DNA of 6,169 nt from an uncultured Solirubrobacter sp. Its GTDB lineage: Bacteria > Actinomycetota > Thermoleophilia > Solirubrobacterales > Solirubrobacteraceae. This document shows, in pieces, positions 6,153-6,169 of this stretch (position 1 is its first letter; every line of letters begins with the position of its first letter). Location of the stretch: the NCBI GenBank assembly GCA_937871635.1, contig CALMNS010000599.1, positions 1 to 6,169 of the forward strand, written 5' to 3'. A program made the position numbers and the translations under genes. The notes beneath the pieces were generated by a model that was not told the origin of the DNA, searched no databases, and worked only from the letters and a program-made list of their open reading frames with translations.

Positions 6153-6169
6153 ACGGCGGGCTGCGGGGG

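Noticed and set aside
6153..6169. Possible terminator after the cyclase gene
   Set aside because: Only 17 GC-rich bases remain before the edge, too few to show a hairpin and T-tract.

Overview
The window comes from a very GC-rich bacterial chromosome. Codon third positions are almost all G or C, and this throws long antisense shadow ORFs across every real gene. The gene content suggests an actinobacterium, possibly of the Thermoleophilia/Solirubrobacterales type. That placement is an inference from general familiarity with hydrolase-cyclase fusion genes and formate dehydrogenases of this form, not something the sequence proves.

Left two thirds, minus strand (4308 down to 1): a formate dehydrogenase operon in the order fdhD - fdhA - fdhB. 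fdhD encodes the sulfurtransferase that activates the molybdenum cofactor. Its stop codon overlaps the GTG start of fdhA by one base (TAGTG). fdhA is one 1079-codon selenoprotein gene interrupted by an in-frame TGA at 2974-2972. The TGA sits at the active-site selenocysteine position and is followed after 11 nt by a perfect 7-bp hairpin with a GGUCU loop, a bacterial SECIS element. fdhB, the iron-sulfur electron-transfer subunit, starts 13 nt after fdhA and runs off the left edge. A standard gene caller would break fdhA into two ORFs, or call it a pseudogene.

Divergent junction (4309-4345): only 37 bp separate the start codons of fdhD (minus) and a small SRPBCC-fold gene (plus). Each start has its own Shine-Dalgarno sequence, and a 10-bp palindrome lies between them. 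Promoters for both genes must therefore reach into the opposite coding region.

Right third, plus strand (4346-6152): an SRPBCC/polyketide-cyclase-like protein, then a fusion of an alpha/beta-hydrolase-like domain to a class III nucleotide cyclase. Two features of the fusion stand out. The hydrolase domain has lost the usual nucleophile serine and catalytic histidine, so it looks like a pseudo-enzyme or sensor domain. The cyclase domain is split by an apparent single-base deletion near 5749-5754. After correction it keeps both metal aspartates and an ATP-type Lys/Asp pair, but carries His where the transition-state Asn is expected.

The operon supplies formate oxidation (or CO2 reduction) by a Mo/W-Sec enzyme that appears cytoplasmic, since no Tat signal is visible. 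The host must therefore also carry selenocysteine machinery (selA, selB, selC, selD) and bis-MGD cofactor synthesis genes elsewhere. No RNA genes, mobile elements, CRISPR arrays or gene-free stretches over 300 bases were seen.
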